Assembly (NCBI RefSeq): GCF_023008405.1
Contig: NZ_CP095376.1
Span: 1,698,001-1,762,000, forward strand
Direction: 5' to 3'
Length of the DNA: 64,000 bases
From: Amycolatopsis sp. FBCC-B4732
GTDB lineage: Bacteria > Actinomycetota > Actinomycetes > Mycobacteriales > Pseudonocardiaceae
The notes under the pieces are model-generated. The model saw nothing but the letters and a program-made list of their open reading frames with translations. It made no database searches and had not been told where the DNA came from. A program made the position numbers and the translations under genes. Shown one piece after another: positions 35,301 through 44,514 of the stretch. Every line of letters begins with the position of its first letter. The first letter of the stretch is position 1.

Positions 35301-36843
35301 GTGGGTCGGCGCAGTACTGGACAAAGCGCATCGCGCCGCGACGACCAGAGACTCTTCGCTTATCCGCGATCTGATGTCCCGAGTCGGGACCCATGCGGCA
35401 ACGGAGCTTGTCGCCGCGATCCGCACACTGGTTCGTGGTTCGCTTGCGCGCGGGGAAGCGCCCTGGGCGCTGGCTGAGATCATGTCATCGGTGCCGGCCA
35501 CCGTGCATCCCGCCCTCGTCGAACTCGCCCGCGACCTGCGCGCCGCGCTGGACGGCTCCGATGACTCCGGCAGTCCGTTCACAGTTCCTGACACACTCGA
35601 AGCCAGACGCAGTGCAACCAACACGTGGGCCACCTTGCTGCACGAGCCCCTTCTCGCCGGCAACGATGCCGCCCTGAAACAGGCGGAAAACGCACTTGAT
35701 CACGAAGTGATCGAGGACCACGCCCTGTGGACGGCCGCAGCAGGGCGTCTTCTCCTGCTCTCCGACCCGGAACGTTTCTGGTCTCGGATACATCAGGCCT
35801 TGACCGCCTCGCCGGCGTTCTCGAAGGACCTCGCATTCGCGAGCGCTCAGACATACCGCCTCAATGAGGTCGCCGAGTCACTGCCCGACCGCGAACTTGT
35901 GGAAGCGTGGCGATGGTTGGCCGACGTGTGCCCACCGGAGACCGACGTCTTCCGCGAAGGCTGGGTTCCTCCCGAAAGGTCAGTCCACGATTGGCGCAAC
36001 GCGATGCTCAACGTACTGTCGAGGCGTGGCACCCAGGAATCAGTCCTGGGCATACGAAGTCTCGTGAACAGCTTCCCGAACGACCTCCGGCTTCAAGCCG
36101 CACTGGTCTCAGCCCGGCGCCAAGCGCAGGCGCGAGCGACCGTCCTGCTGAAGCCGCAACAGGTGGTCGAGTTGCTGGCCGATCCGGGACGACGGGTGGT
36201 CCGGACCCCGCTGCAACTGGCGGAACTGCTCATCGAAGTGCTGATCGAGATCGAACGTGACCTGCCGACTCACTCGAACCTTTTGTGGGACTGCGAACGT
36301 GAGCCGAAGCCTGTCGATGCTCCGAGTTGGGCGCGCCGTCCGCTGGTGTGGCGCCCCAAGCTCGAGGGAACTCTCGCCGCTTACCTTGCTCATGAGTTGA
36401 CGATCCGGCTCGCTCGCCGAGCTGTGGTGATCAATCGCGAGGTCGTCGTCAAGCCCACCGATGCGGGCGACTCAGGTGAACGACCGGACCTCCTTGTGCA
36501 CGCGATCGCATTTGAGGGCGAACTCGACGCTGCCGAAGTAGTGAGCGTCCCGGTGGAGATCAAGGGTTCCTGGCATGCTGCGGTGTCAACGGCTCAACGC
36601 GATCAGCTCGCCAATCGATATCTGCCAGCCGAAAAGACTGACGCGGGCGTGTACGTCGTCGGCTGGTATCCCATCGACTTGTGGAGCGCGAAGGACCGCA
36701 ACCCGAAGGCCAACGCAAGAAAGCTCGTCGGCCCCGAGCCCTTGTTGGAGATCCTGCTCAGTCAGGCAGACGAGATCTTCGAAGAGTCTGGGCGACGAAC
36801 CCTGCCGTATGTCCTGACGATCACGAGGGCGGCCCCAAGCTGA
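32338..36843 (+). CDS. STAND/NACHT-type ATPase with C-terminal PD-(D/E)XK nuclease, candidate defence protein
   Basis: A 1,501-residue protein; AAAGG lies six bases before the ATG at 32338, with an alternative ATG at 32332. Walker A GEPGAGKTTT starts at residue 68 and Walker B TIVLDQLDEA is near 137-146, followed by FLIACRTADYPEG, as in NACHT-like STAND ATPases. FAHSSFAAFLAARYLTAR (near 365) matches the winged-helix end of that module. About 900 residues of helical repeat-like sequence follow, probably the sensor. The last 150 residues contain ERPDLLVHA (about 1382) and VVSVPVEIKGSW (about 1404-1412), spaced as the D and ExK of a PD-(D/E)XK nuclease. Most described Avs proteins carry the nuclease at the N-terminus; here it is C-terminal. 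It converges on the PLD operon 50 bases away. Confidence 0.75.
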   Translation: MAGDLEFAEPVRRWLRVRSGEDQDDPPFELDDEGFLPDPTADEPLRMGAGMVRPEDAVVERGALVLLGEPGAGKTTTFARLTDADRSAGEPEPGYPGTVWINGSELGDSTSFNEVLGEHLAALPPAGAAEPLTATLTIVLDQLDEAANLFRLPARLKRALNDKDTRALRFLIACRTADYPEGLTRVLEQALGACVVADLAPLTRDDVATLAASTDVDATAFVDAVVRAGVGTLANTPLTLKVLLAAFRQEADALSRTPRELFETGVTQLVDEHDRGRAIKPFATTTVEERLVIAGRIATRMLLCGQRTIWCGEAAQAGPEDITEGMLARGRETAAGSFEVSPPAVGETLRTALFSRSGKNRVAFAHSSFAAFLAARYLTARSGADLDAQRGITGVFLVAAPDEETASIPIHLRETAAWMLAHAPGEHLWLATADPEGLIAHGAYITDLATRAAMVGGLLRRAGEVELSEGSWHRTWWRLAHPGLAGQLTAVLSSVLTTGSEEWQDFAAASLAIRFALDGEVGEVAELLLEVAEASKLAPALRNRAIKASMATNPRMAAPRLRSLLASLTPETDADDDSEELVGTILSELWPDHLDLADVLPHLRPVRADSVIGMYRWHLWRLPGDVAESDLSALLTHGTRLVDQLLAPPAGSDTSELTNFSPDLARSPTLDDVLAPIFDRITVSPNVEEYLPVLARQVSRLLLASARVPVPLGADLVDESGKVTTSSIDVRRSFAEAVILALTAEVAEFDLYHAHLVLWEWKSARHGPAAPQGLRRGDRTHLLDDSDFAWLLARVDNLRSSGEHKQADAVGLVAASVADLYNPSTFELAYARCGTPEGEHFAWAFDGVPLDSKLAEAMRRNGSKEKPWEHADAFASRQRDRLQSAMAGDANAFWRLTRDLRADVATGQFDALDSDDPRVLPGASLWAPEEFIAAFSVAARQFLDAENDHRDEWLGTQTRDYRAEAGYAALVVLRDNGNLDDISDRWAGWVGAVLDKAHRAATTRDSSLIRDLMSRVGTHAATELVAAIRTLVRGSLARGEAPWALAEIMSSVPATVHPALVELARDLRAALDGSDDSGSPFTVPDTLEARRSATNTWATLLHEPLLAGNDAALKQAENALDHEVIEDHALWTAAAGRLLLLSDPERFWSRIHQALTASPAFSKDLAFASAQTYRLNEVAESLPDRELVEAWRWLADVCPPETDVFREGWVPPERSVHDWRNAMLNVLSRRGTQESVLGIRSLVNSFPNDLRLQAALVSARRQAQARATVLLKPQQVVELLADPGRRVVRTPLQLAELLIEVLIEIERDLPTHSNLLWDCEREPKPVDAPSWARRPLVWRPKLEGTLAAYLAHELTIRLARRAVVINREVVVKPTDAGDSGERPDLLVHAIAFEGELDAAEVVSVPVEIKGSWHAAVSTAQRDQLANRYLPAEKTDAGVYVVGWYPIDLWSAKDRNPKANARKLVGPEPLLEILLSQADEIFEESGRRTLPYVLTITRAAPS

Positions 36844-36892
36844 CGTGGAGCGACATGGACAGGTAACGCCCGGCATCGCGTCGAGGGGCAGG

Positions 36893-39508
36893 TTACGTGA
36901 GAAGTGCGGCTTGGAGCAGCTGCTCGTTGATTCGGACTGTCTCGGTAAGTGTGCGGACCGCCACCGGGAAGGGGCGGAGTGGATATGTCTTGCCACCGGC
37001 GGGCAGCCCTTCATCGCCGGTCAGTAGAGAGAAGGGTGTGCTCATCGGAGACAGCCTGTAGACACGCCAGCGGGGGGCGGTCGACTCAGCAATCGCGAGC
37101 GTCCGACCGTCGCTCAGGACGATGGTCGTCTTTGCTGCGTTCCGGGCGACTACCGCGGACGGAGACGCGACGAGAGTCGCCACGCGGGCAGCCACGCGGC
37201 GCGGGTTGCGAAATTCTCCGTCGATGACCCACACACCGTCCATCATGCGGGCCGGCAGGCCCTCGCTCTCGAGTGTGGCGCGGTCTACGGCGTGGGGGTC
37301 GTCGGCTGCGGCGGCGGCGAGGTCGATGATCGTTTCGACCTCGCTCCAGGCGGGCACGCGCGCGTACGGCTTGTCGGGAACATAGAGGTACTCCTCGGCG
37401 AGTTTCGGGTCGGCGCAGGCGGCGAGTTCGGCGGCGCTGGTCCAGGCTGCTTTGGCGATGATGTCGTGCTCTCCACCGCCGTGGAGGCTGGCGTCCTGCA
37501 GGAGCAGGGCGAGACAGACGGCGACCAGCGAGCTGACGAAGTCGAGCGCTTGACCGGGCACGTCCTCCTCATCGGCGGCATCCGGCACCAGCGAGCGCGT
37601 CAGGTCGCTGAGGTCGGAGCGCCACGCCTCGTCGGTGCCCCATACCGCGGCGGCAAGCAGCACCAGGTAGGTGCGGGTGACGAGCATCCGTAGTTCGAGA
37701 GGTGGGCGCGGTGTGGCGGTCGCGGCGCGTGTCCACCGGCGGGCCCAGGACCGATACTGAGCCCGCTGTGACGAGGGAATGTCGGGTGCGAGCCGCGCAG
37801 ACTGGGCTGAGGCGGCTTCGGTCAAGTCTTCGACCGCGTCGTCGCTCTCGCCGTCCGCGAGCTCTGTTTCGTCGACGTCGGTATCGACGGACCAGCCGGT
37901 GGTTGCCAGGCCCGGGGCGGCGAGAACTCCGGGAAACAGCAGTCCGGTGAGGTGCGGGCCGAGGCTGCGTTCCACGGACTCCAGCCATACGCTCCAGCGG
38001 TCGTCGGGAGGGACGGCGGCTGCGGTGGCACCGGTGCCTGCGCGCAAGGCCGAGGCCCCGGTGGCCGGCTTGTGCTCCTGGACGTGACTGAGCAGCCGGA
38101 GCAGGTCGGCGTTGAACCGGCGCGCGAGAACCTTGTCGGTCAAGACGGTGTCGTCCTCGGCGATGAACGTCATCCGCGGCTGGTTGGTGGTGTCGTCGCG
38201 GGGCCGGCATCGGGCTGTGTCGGTGAGGAAGACGACGGGGGAGACGAGACGCTCGCCTGGTTGTTCGGCTCGGGCGCGGACCGCTCCGCCGAGCGCTCCC
38301 GGTGCGGCGAAGCTGAGGACTTGGGTGGCTGTGCTGGTGGCGGTGAAGACGTGCAGGGGTGTCCAGGTGCCGGGGGTGCCGTCGGGTGAGGATTCGATGG
38401 TGATCGGCACGCTTGTGGTGGTGACGAGCTCGACGAGGATCGTGTGCTGTATTCGTCGCGCGCCGAGCACGACGAGCGTGTGCTTCTGCGCGCGTGAGTC
38501 AACGGGGATCGTGTTGTTTCGGACAATGGTCGCGCGGTCGACGGCTGTGCCTTCTGGCAGCAGGGATGCGGGCACCGGCATGGTAGTGACGAGTTCGCAG
38601 TTGCCGCCGTCTGCGGTGGTGGCGAGAAGGGCGGCGGCGCTGAGGTTGGCGCTGCCGATCATGGCGATCGTCGTGCCGTCGATGGTCCATTCGACGAGCT
38701 TGCCGTGCCGGGTATGTCCCTCATCCAGGTAGCGGAACCGGGTTAGACCGACGGATGCGGTGGCCGCGACGAGGGCTTCCCCCGAGTACTGGGAGTCTCG
38801 TTCCTGGAGTGCCAGGTCGACCTCGCGCGGCTGCAGTCTGTTGATCAGGGCCTGAATGCCGCGGCCTTGTGCGTCGAAGAAGGGCGCTGTCATGCGCAGC
38901 GAGCGCACCGGCCCGGCCGGCAGCTGCCCGACCAGGGAATGTCGCAGGTTCCCGAAGATCCGCAGGTCAGGTCGGGAGCCGTCGGCCTCGTCCGGGGTGA
39001 TCCAGTGTCCGACGTGCGTCAGGGTGTCCGCGATCCAGGACGGCACCTTGACCACCCGGGGCAACTCGGTAAGCCATGCACCGAGGTCATGTAAAGCCGC
39101 AGGCCCTCGGTGCCGGGAAGCCCGCAGGACGAGCCACAACTCGTGGTTGTGACCCCAGCCGGACATGGTCGGGTTCCCGGAGCCGATCGCCGCCCAGACG
39201 TCGTCGTCACCGGCCAAGATCACGACCTTCGGATGAAACGCCCCGCCGCAGCTGACCTGGGCGTGCTGATAGGCCCGGCCCGCCTGCCGGACGTCGACCG
39301 CCTCGTGCACGGCGTTGCCCGCATCGCCCAGAACGGTGACACGAGCACCCAGCGCGCGAGCGGTCGGCACGCAGTGCCGCTCGAAGAAGACCAGGTCGAG
39401 GGTGTAGCCGGTGACGAGGCATTCGCGCAGTGGTGCGCCGTCGGCTCGACCGTCCCACTCCTGCAGCAACGACAGCGGGGAATGGAACTGGTAGGCGACC
39501 TGAGTCAT
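36893..39508 (-). CDS. Phospholipase D-superfamily protein, putative nuclease
   Basis: An 871-residue protein whose ATG overlaps the preceding stop as ATGA. Two HKD motifs are visible: FHPK at 91-94 with GSGNPT at 109-114, and RHGK at 267-270 with GSANLS at 285-290. The N-terminal 300 residues therefore form a complete PLD catalytic unit, seen in nucleases as well as lipases. Residues 330-430 are beta-rich (TILVELVTTTSVPITIES); the remainder is helical and Ala-rich. PLD proteins of this size occur in defence systems (DrmC is a smaller example), but this architecture is not one I can assign. Cotranscription with the 500-residue gene is near certain. Confidence 0.75.
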   Translation of the reverse strand: MTQVAYQFHSPLSLLQEWDGRADGAPLRECLVTGYTLDLVFFERHCVPTARALGARVTVLGDAGNAVHEAVDVRQAGRAYQHAQVSCGGAFHPKVVILAGDDDVWAAIGSGNPTMSGWGHNHELWLVLRASRHRGPAALHDLGAWLTELPRVVKVPSWIADTLTHVGHWITPDEADGSRPDLRIFGNLRHSLVGQLPAGPVRSLRMTAPFFDAQGRGIQALINRLQPREVDLALQERDSQYSGEALVAATASVGLTRFRYLDEGHTRHGKLVEWTIDGTTIAMIGSANLSAAALLATTADGGNCELVTTMPVPASLLPEGTAVDRATIVRNNTIPVDSRAQKHTLVVLGARRIQHTILVELVTTTSVPITIESSPDGTPGTWTPLHVFTATSTATQVLSFAAPGALGGAVRARAEQPGERLVSPVVFLTDTARCRPRDDTTNQPRMTFIAEDDTVLTDKVLARRFNADLLRLLSHVQEHKPATGASALRAGTGATAAAVPPDDRWSVWLESVERSLGPHLTGLLFPGVLAAPGLATTGWSVDTDVDETELADGESDDAVEDLTEAASAQSARLAPDIPSSQRAQYRSWARRWTRAATATPRPPLELRMLVTRTYLVLLAAAVWGTDEAWRSDLSDLTRSLVPDAADEEDVPGQALDFVSSLVAVCLALLLQDASLHGGGEHDIIAKAAWTSAAELAACADPKLAEEYLYVPDKPYARVPAWSEVETIIDLAAAAADDPHAVDRATLESEGLPARMMDGVWVIDGEFRNPRRVAARVATLVASPSAVVARNAAKTTIVLSDGRTLAIAESTAPRWRVYRLSPMSTPFSLLTGDEGLPAGGKTYPLRPFPVAVRTLTETVRINEQLLQAALLT

Positions 39509-41007
39509 GCCGCCAGCTCCAGTATCTGCACTGCCAGTGGTGTGATCACGAGACCGGTGTCGCTGCGCTCGGCAAGACCGAGCTGGCGGGTGATGAACTC
39601 GAACTGATCGACGCGCAACCCGACGTTGCCGGCACCTTCCGTGCCGGCCGCGTAGTACTGGCCGTTGCGTTCGTGCAGCTTGGTGAACAGCTTCATCCGC
39701 CCCTGAGCGTCGAGCCGGAGTTTGCGTAGCGCGACTCGCTGGGACTGCGCGAGCATGTCGTCGACGAAGGCCCGCGCAAGCTCGGCCATCGGCTGACCTT
39801 CGTGCTCACGGTGCCGGTAGGCCACCCAGTGCGGATCGAGGAACTGCTTCCGTTCGGGGTAACGGCCGAGGAAGGTGGCTTGGCTACGGCCGGTGAGCTG
39901 GTTCTTGCGCTGACCCCCGAAGAGCAGCGCGGCCAGGTCGGCCGTGACGGCGGTGTGGCCGTCGCGCACTTGCCGTTCGGCCGGGTTCGGCTCTCCTTCT
40001 GCGTCGACGAGGCTCGGGCACCCTGCCAGGAAGGCTCGCACTGTCATGGCCGGCACTTCGGCGGATATCCACTGGTAGAGGTCGTCCTTGGTCGCCGAGC
40101 CGTGCGTGGTGACCTGCTCGACCAGTGCTGCCCATAACCGCCGCCAGGCTCCGACGGACAGTCGCCGCAAGAGTGTGCCGCGCCACGCTTGCGCTCGGTC
40201 TTCGGCCGACAGGACAGGGTCGGTTCGGATCCGGTTATCGTAGGCGACGCAGTCGTGAAGGGCCTCCGACCAGCTGGAAGCGCCTGGTTGGAGCATGGCT
40301 GAGCGAGCCAGGATCCGTAGCGTGGATCGTCGGGTTCGGTCGTTGCCCGTCCATTCCTGCGGGTCGTGCCGGCCGTCGTGGGAGGCGGTGATGAGGTCAC
40401 GGAGCGGCTCGAGGTCCGCGGCTTCGTTCGCGTCCATGGCCAGTCCAGAGAGGTGAGCGACGTCGTCGGGGTGGACTGGACGGTCGTGTGCCAGCTCCAG
40501 CAGGGGCCGGAACATCTCCCTGACGGCGGGGGGACACTCGCGGGTGCCGGGCCGCAGGGCGCCGCTGTCCACGGTGACCGTGCCCAAGACGGCGCTGGGC
40601 CCGTTGTATTGCGACCAGAAACCCCACGGACGGGGTGAGTAGGAGGCGCGGCCGATTTCGGCGAGTTCGTCGATCTGTCCTCGGACGAGCGTGGCTTCCA
40701 CCCGGTCGGCTCCATGCGCGGGGATCGTCTTGCCGCGGGAAACCAGCGCAAGAGCAACTTCCGACCGTCGGAGAACCGTCTGGCACGTGCTGGCATCCCA
40801 CTCCCGGCGCCCTGCGACGTCGGCGAGTGCCCAGTAGAGGGAGTAGTACCGAGCCAGTGTGGTCAGCGTCGACACGCCCGGTACCAGCGTGTCCACCATG
40901 CCCATGACCGACGACTCGACCGAGAGCGGGTACCGCCCCGCCTTCAGGTCCAGCCCTGGCTCGCACCAGACCGGGCCGACAACCTCGGCCGACATCATCG
41001 GAGCCAC
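39505..41007 (-). CDS. Unrecognised 500-residue protein encoded with the PLD gene
   Basis: First gene of a two-gene leftward operon. The start is a GTG at 41007 or ATG at 40998; neither has a strong Shine-Dalgarno. The N-terminal segment LSVESSVMGMVDTLVPGVST and then LARYYSLYWALADVAG recalls, in outline only, proteins of the DUF6361 kind that sit beside helicase or PLD genes in defence loci. The middle is helical; the C-terminus has LGLAERSDTGLVITPLAVQI, which looks like a winged helix. No catalytic motif is evident, so it may be a DNA-binding or sensing partner of the PLD protein. Its stop overlaps the PLD start by four bases. Confidence 0.65.
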   Translation of the reverse strand: MAPMMSAEVVGPVWCEPGLDLKAGRYPLSVESSVMGMVDTLVPGVSTLTTLARYYSLYWALADVAGRREWDASTCQTVLRRSEVALALVSRGKTIPAHGADRVEATLVRGQIDELAEIGRASYSPRPWGFWSQYNGPSAVLGTVTVDSGALRPGTRECPPAVREMFRPLLELAHDRPVHPDDVAHLSGLAMDANEAADLEPLRDLITASHDGRHDPQEWTGNDRTRRSTLRILARSAMLQPGASSWSEALHDCVAYDNRIRTDPVLSAEDRAQAWRGTLLRRLSVGAWRRLWAALVEQVTTHGSATKDDLYQWISAEVPAMTVRAFLAGCPSLVDAEGEPNPAERQVRDGHTAVTADLAALLFGGQRKNQLTGRSQATFLGRYPERKQFLDPHWVAYRHREHEGQPMAELARAFVDDMLAQSQRVALRKLRLDAQGRMKLFTKLHERNGQYYAAGTEGAGNVGLRVDQFEFITRQLGLAERSDTGLVITPLAVQILELAA

Positions 41008-41351
41008 GGCATCAGCTCGGATCGACGTTTCCTGAACATGATCCTCCTGTCGCCGTTCGTCGCCGTTGTGTTTCAGCGAGGGGTCTTTGTCGTGATCACG
41101 AGAAGGACCCTGGGCAGCTCCTGGGGCACCGTGCTGCAGCGGGCGTAGGTAGCAGATCCGGACTGCGCACCCGTCGCCGACGGTGGATTCGTGGCGATCG
41201 GCGGGCCGGGCTTCAACGTCGGGCCTGCGCCGCGGTCGCCTCGCGGCCGGAAGAGCTGGCTGACCGAATCACTGCGACGGTTGGGTGACAGGAGAACGGC
41301 GCGCTGGCAGGGCGCGCGGCCAACGGCAGATCAGTGGGACGATGTCAGGCC
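41008..41351. other. Intergenic stretch, nothing recognised
   Basis: About 340 bases between divergent genes. Presumably it contains promoters for both; no repeat, hairpin or motif stood out. Confidence 0.4.
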
Positions 41352-41990
41352 ATGACCAACGGAATGTCTCGTCGCGTCGAGCTTCAGATCGGCACGCACC
41401 AGTTCCCGCGCATGGTGGAAGTCCAGGCGCAGTGGTCACGGACCGACGACGTCCGATGGTTGATCGACACCGAGGCCATGCAGTGGCTGTTCGACCGGGT
41501 CGCCGCCGGCGAGATCGACTCCGCCCAAGCTCAGGAGTGGATGCGTTCGGTCACCGGCTGGGAGTCGGGGTGCTGCACCTACTGCGATTCGGCCGCACCG
41601 AGCCACGCCGAGGCTGTGCGGCGCATGGACGAGCTGATCGCGCGGTGGAACCGCGAACAGGAAACCGTCACGCCGGAGTCGCACCCCTACCTACTGAACA
41701 AGAGCCGGATCCACGCGTGGAACTGCTCGATCGTAAACCCAATCAAACCGGACAACCGGCTCACGACGCTGCACGAGTACGCGATTGAGCTCGACGACTG
41801 GGGAAGCATCGACGCGATGCTGAAACGATACTGGGAGAACTGGATGACGACCCGCCGGATAACCGCTGCCAACCTCGCGGCCAGGCTCGAGCGCCGCAAT
41901 CCGAACGCCCGGGACCCACGCTGCAAGCGGTGCTCACCACCTTTGCCGGGCGCGTACCTATCGGAAGCGTCCGACGTCCAGAGCCGGTGA
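41352..41990 (+). CDS. Hypothetical protein with two Cys pairs
   Basis: About 212 residues; in-frame starts exist at 41334 (GTG), 41352 and 41364 (ATG) with no decisive ribosome-binding site. The protein is soluble, Trp-rich (VQAQWSRTDDVRWLIDTEAM, AQEWMRSVTGWESGCCTYCD) and carries CCTYC near residue 73 and RCKRC-like PRCKRCSPP near the C-terminus, which could bind a metal. LTTLHEYAIELDDWGSIDAM suggests a helical middle. I do not recognise the family. Codon usage is typical of the host's high-GC genes, so it is probably real. Confidence 0.6.
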   Translation: MTNGMSRRVELQIGTHQFPRMVEVQAQWSRTDDVRWLIDTEAMQWLFDRVAAGEIDSAQAQEWMRSVTGWESGCCTYCDSAAPSHAEAVRRMDELIARWNREQETVTPESHPYLLNKSRIHAWNCSIVNPIKPDNRLTTLHEYAIELDDWGSIDAMLKRYWENWMTTRRITAANLAARLERRNPNARDPRCKRCSPPLPGAYLSEASDVQSR

Positions 41991-42425
41991 CAACCCGACT
42001 TCAAGCCTCGCCCGTCGCCACGATTTGAGCTCCACGACCCGCCGGCTGGTCGTGGAGCTGCTCGACCGCCGGATTTGACGCCCTGACCGAGCGGACTGTC
42101 GAGATCCGCCGCGCTGAGTCCGCCCACCCCGGGTAGGGCCCGACGGCCGAACAGGTCGCCGGACAGGTCTAGGGGCTGCACCAGTGAGCGCCTGGCGGCC
42201 TCCGCGCCGTCGCATAGCCCCGGCCCCAGCCGGAGGGTCATCCACCAGCTCATCTCCACCGCCGGCAGGCCGAGGCCCGACTCCGCGGCGAACCAGCGAC
42301 ACCACGCCGTCGAAGAAACCGGGAGCCGCGGACACCGCGAACCGGCCGAAGTCGGGCGCAGTCAGATGCCAGAGCAAGCGCGCGAAGTTGTGGGGCACCT
42401 CGCTGGCCCGCGGCTGATCCGACAT
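41991..42425 (-). pseudogene. Possible frameshifted hypothetical gene
   Basis: From the ATG at 42425 the reverse strand reads MSDQPRASEVPHNFARLLWH then LTAPDFGRFAVSAAPGFFDG, a protein-like sequence. After about 42,300 that frame turns into Arg/Gly-rich text. A neighbouring frame carries a plausible continuation (VEMSWWMTLRLGPGLCDGAE, LDLSGDLFGRRALPGVGGLS). A frameshift near 42,300 would unite them. No family is recognised and support is weak. Confidence 0.3.
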
Positions 42426-42607
42426 GACCGGAGTCGGTGCGTAACGGCTGCATACGTCGCCGCGACTCCCCTGTGCGCGGAAGGTCATTCGAGCGGAGAA
42501 TCTCGGTCGCTGACGACGACCGCGGCTGGTGCATGCACACACAAACGTGGTCGACGAGCGGCCAGCGCAGTGTGAGGAAAAGCGCATTGGCGGGAAGGGG
42601 GAGGTTC

Positions 42608-44032
42608 GTGATCATGCCCAGACGCCCGGTCCTGACAACCGGCGCCTTGTTCGCGGCGTCTCTGGCAGCCCCGTGGCTCGCCGAAGGCCGGGCGTCGGCA
42701 GCAGTGCCGATGGCCGTCGCGGTCGGCAAGATCGACATCACCCCGGAAGCGGGTATCCCGCTTGCGGGCTATGCGACAGACACCCCACGGCTCGCCGCCG
42801 GTGTGCGTCGTCCGCTCCACGCGCGATGCACCGTGTTCTGGGACAACGGGACTCCCAACGTGATCGTCACCGCGGACGTCTTGGCGTTTCCCCGCATCAT
42901 CCACCAGGCAATCAGGTCCCGGATCGTCACCCTCGGGGTGGCGTCCCCGGATTTCGTGCTCACCGCAACCCACACCCACAACGGGCCCGTCCTCAACCCC
43001 GATATCACCGCCTACATCCTCTACAACATCGTCGACCCCTCCTCCCACTTGGACACGGTCCGCGGCTACGCCGCCTGGGTGCAGGACCAGATCGTCGACC
43101 TCGTCCAGGCGACGCTCGCGGCCAACGCGGTTCCCTGCACGTTGGACTATCAGGTCGCTGATGAGGCGTTCTCCTACAACCGGGAGGGAATGGCGGTCGT
43201 CGAGCGGGATGTGCCGATTCTGGCAGCCCGCGCTCTCGACGGGGCGCCGCTCGCGGTGTTGTTCGGTTACGGATGTCACCCCGTCGTCGGTCCGGGGGAC
43301 ACGCTCATCGACCCGGACTACCCGGGGCTCGCGGTGGAGGTGGTCGAGCAGCAGACCGGGGGCTTTGCACAGTTCCTCACCGGCGCGGCCGGGGATCAAG
43401 ATCCGGTGGCTCCCGGCGGCTGGCAGGCCCTCGAGGACCGCGGCCGCGACCTCGGCCAGACGGTCATCAGCGCGATCGCCGTTGCCGGCCGGCCGGTCAC
43501 CGGGCCGATCCTGACTGCCTACCGTGATGTCGAGGTTCGGCTCGACATCACCGACACCCCCGGCAACCTCGCGGCGGCTCGCGCGAACTTCGCCGTTCGG
43601 CAGGCCACCGCGGCGGGGTGGATCAGCCGCCACGCCGAAGTCATGATCGACCAGATCGACGCGCACAGCTTTGCGTTCACGACCCCGGTCCCGGTGCAAG
43701 CCTGGCGCTTCGACGGCGGCACCCCGCTGCGGCTGGCCTTCCTCGGCGGGGAACCGGTGTCCGGCTACGCCGCCTACTGCCGCAGCCACTATGGCGGGAC
43801 TAACGGGATCTGGTTCTCCGGATATGCCGGTGAGGTACCCGCCTACTTGCCGACCGACGAGCTGCTGATCACCGGCGGTGCCTGGCGCTACGCCTGCGGG
43901 TGGTCCAATGACTTCCCAGGCATGGGCGGCGGCGCGATGTGTGCGTACGGCATCATCGCGCACTACCTGCGCAACGCCCAAGGTAACGGAGTAGAAGACA
44001 CCCTGATCGCGGCGTTGAACGCTGTTCTTTGA
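42608..44032 (+). CDS. Exported neutral/alkaline ceramidase-like hydrolase
   Basis: About 474 residues. GGGAGG precedes the GTG at 42608; an ATG follows two codons later. MPRRPVLTTGALFAASLAAP with a cleavage-like RASA is a Tat- or Sec-type export signal. The mature protein starts VGKIDITPEAGIPLAGY, typical of the neutral ceramidase superfamily. It has the zinc-site motif TATHTHNGP (about residue 120) and FGYGCHPVVGPGD (about 220), with FLTGAAGDQDPV later. It lacks the C-terminal beta-sandwich of full ceramidases, so it belongs to the shorter relatives whose substrates are unknown. No link to its neighbours is apparent. Confidence 0.82.
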   Translation: MIMPRRPVLTTGALFAASLAAPWLAEGRASAAVPMAVAVGKIDITPEAGIPLAGYATDTPRLAAGVRRPLHARCTVFWDNGTPNVIVTADVLAFPRIIHQAIRSRIVTLGVASPDFVLTATHTHNGPVLNPDITAYILYNIVDPSSHLDTVRGYAAWVQDQIVDLVQATLAANAVPCTLDYQVADEAFSYNREGMAVVERDVPILAARALDGAPLAVLFGYGCHPVVGPGDTLIDPDYPGLAVEVVEQQTGGFAQFLTGAAGDQDPVAPGGWQALEDRGRDLGQTVISAIAVAGRPVTGPILTAYRDVEVRLDITDTPGNLAAARANFAVRQATAAGWISRHAEVMIDQIDAHSFAFTTPVPVQAWRFDGGTPLRLAFLGGEPVSGYAAYCRSHYGGTNGIWFSGYAGEVPAYLPTDELLITGGAWRYACGWSNDFPGMGGGAMCAYGIIAHYLRNAQGNGVEDTLIAALNAVL

Positions 44033-44278
44033 GCTGTCTGCTCCGCTGCGTCCTTATGTCCTGACGCGGACTTCCGGATGGGCATTCGTGCAGCCTAGTG
44101 ACCTCGATGGCCGTCAGGCCGCACGCACGTGGCTGCGAGCAGGTGTACGCCACGAATGCTCGGACAACCACAGAAGCGATACTGGTCCGATCGACTGAAT
44201 CGGCGCTCGCAGTGTGCGTTGGCCACACCCCAGGGCGACCGGGGTTGCGTCGGGCTTCGTGGCAAGGTGGAGGGTGTC

Positions 44279-44510
44279 GTGGGGCGAGTACGGCTACTGT
44301 TTGCGCTGGTGATCGCCGTTCTCCTGGGCGTGGGGGCCGCTCCGGCGGCATCGGCCTGGACGGTCGACTACGCTTCGCGATGGCGTACCCGCCGCCCAGC
44401 GTTCAACGCCGGATTCGTGGGGCTACTACAACCGGGAGTGCACGAGTTTCGTGGCGTGGCGCCTGCACGCCCGCAACGGGTTCGAGATGCCAAGGGCGAT
44501 CGGCGAACCC
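44279..44510 (+). pseudogene. Truncated secreted CHAP-domain hydrolase
   Basis: GTG at 44279 with GGAGGG upstream opens an export signal (VRLLFALVIAVLLGVGAAPA, then ASA). After about 44,375 the CHAP-like sequence is in another frame: WGYYNRECTSFVAWRLHARN and then GFEMPRAIG, where the Cys of RECTSF would be the nucleophile. The remaining two-thirds of the domain are missing; the text runs into the invertase remnant on the other strand. So the gene is frameshifted and 3'-truncated. Confidence 0.65.
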
Positions 44511-44514
44511 CGTG

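Noticed and set aside
36844..36892. Terminator hairpin between the convergent ATPase and PLD genes
   Set aside because: Only weak imperfect pairing (GTAACG/GTTACG) could be found, not enough to call.
42485..43981. 498-codon reverse open frame opposite the ceramidase-like gene
   Set aside because: Shadow of a clear exported enzyme on the other strand; Arg/Gly/Val-rich with no domain.
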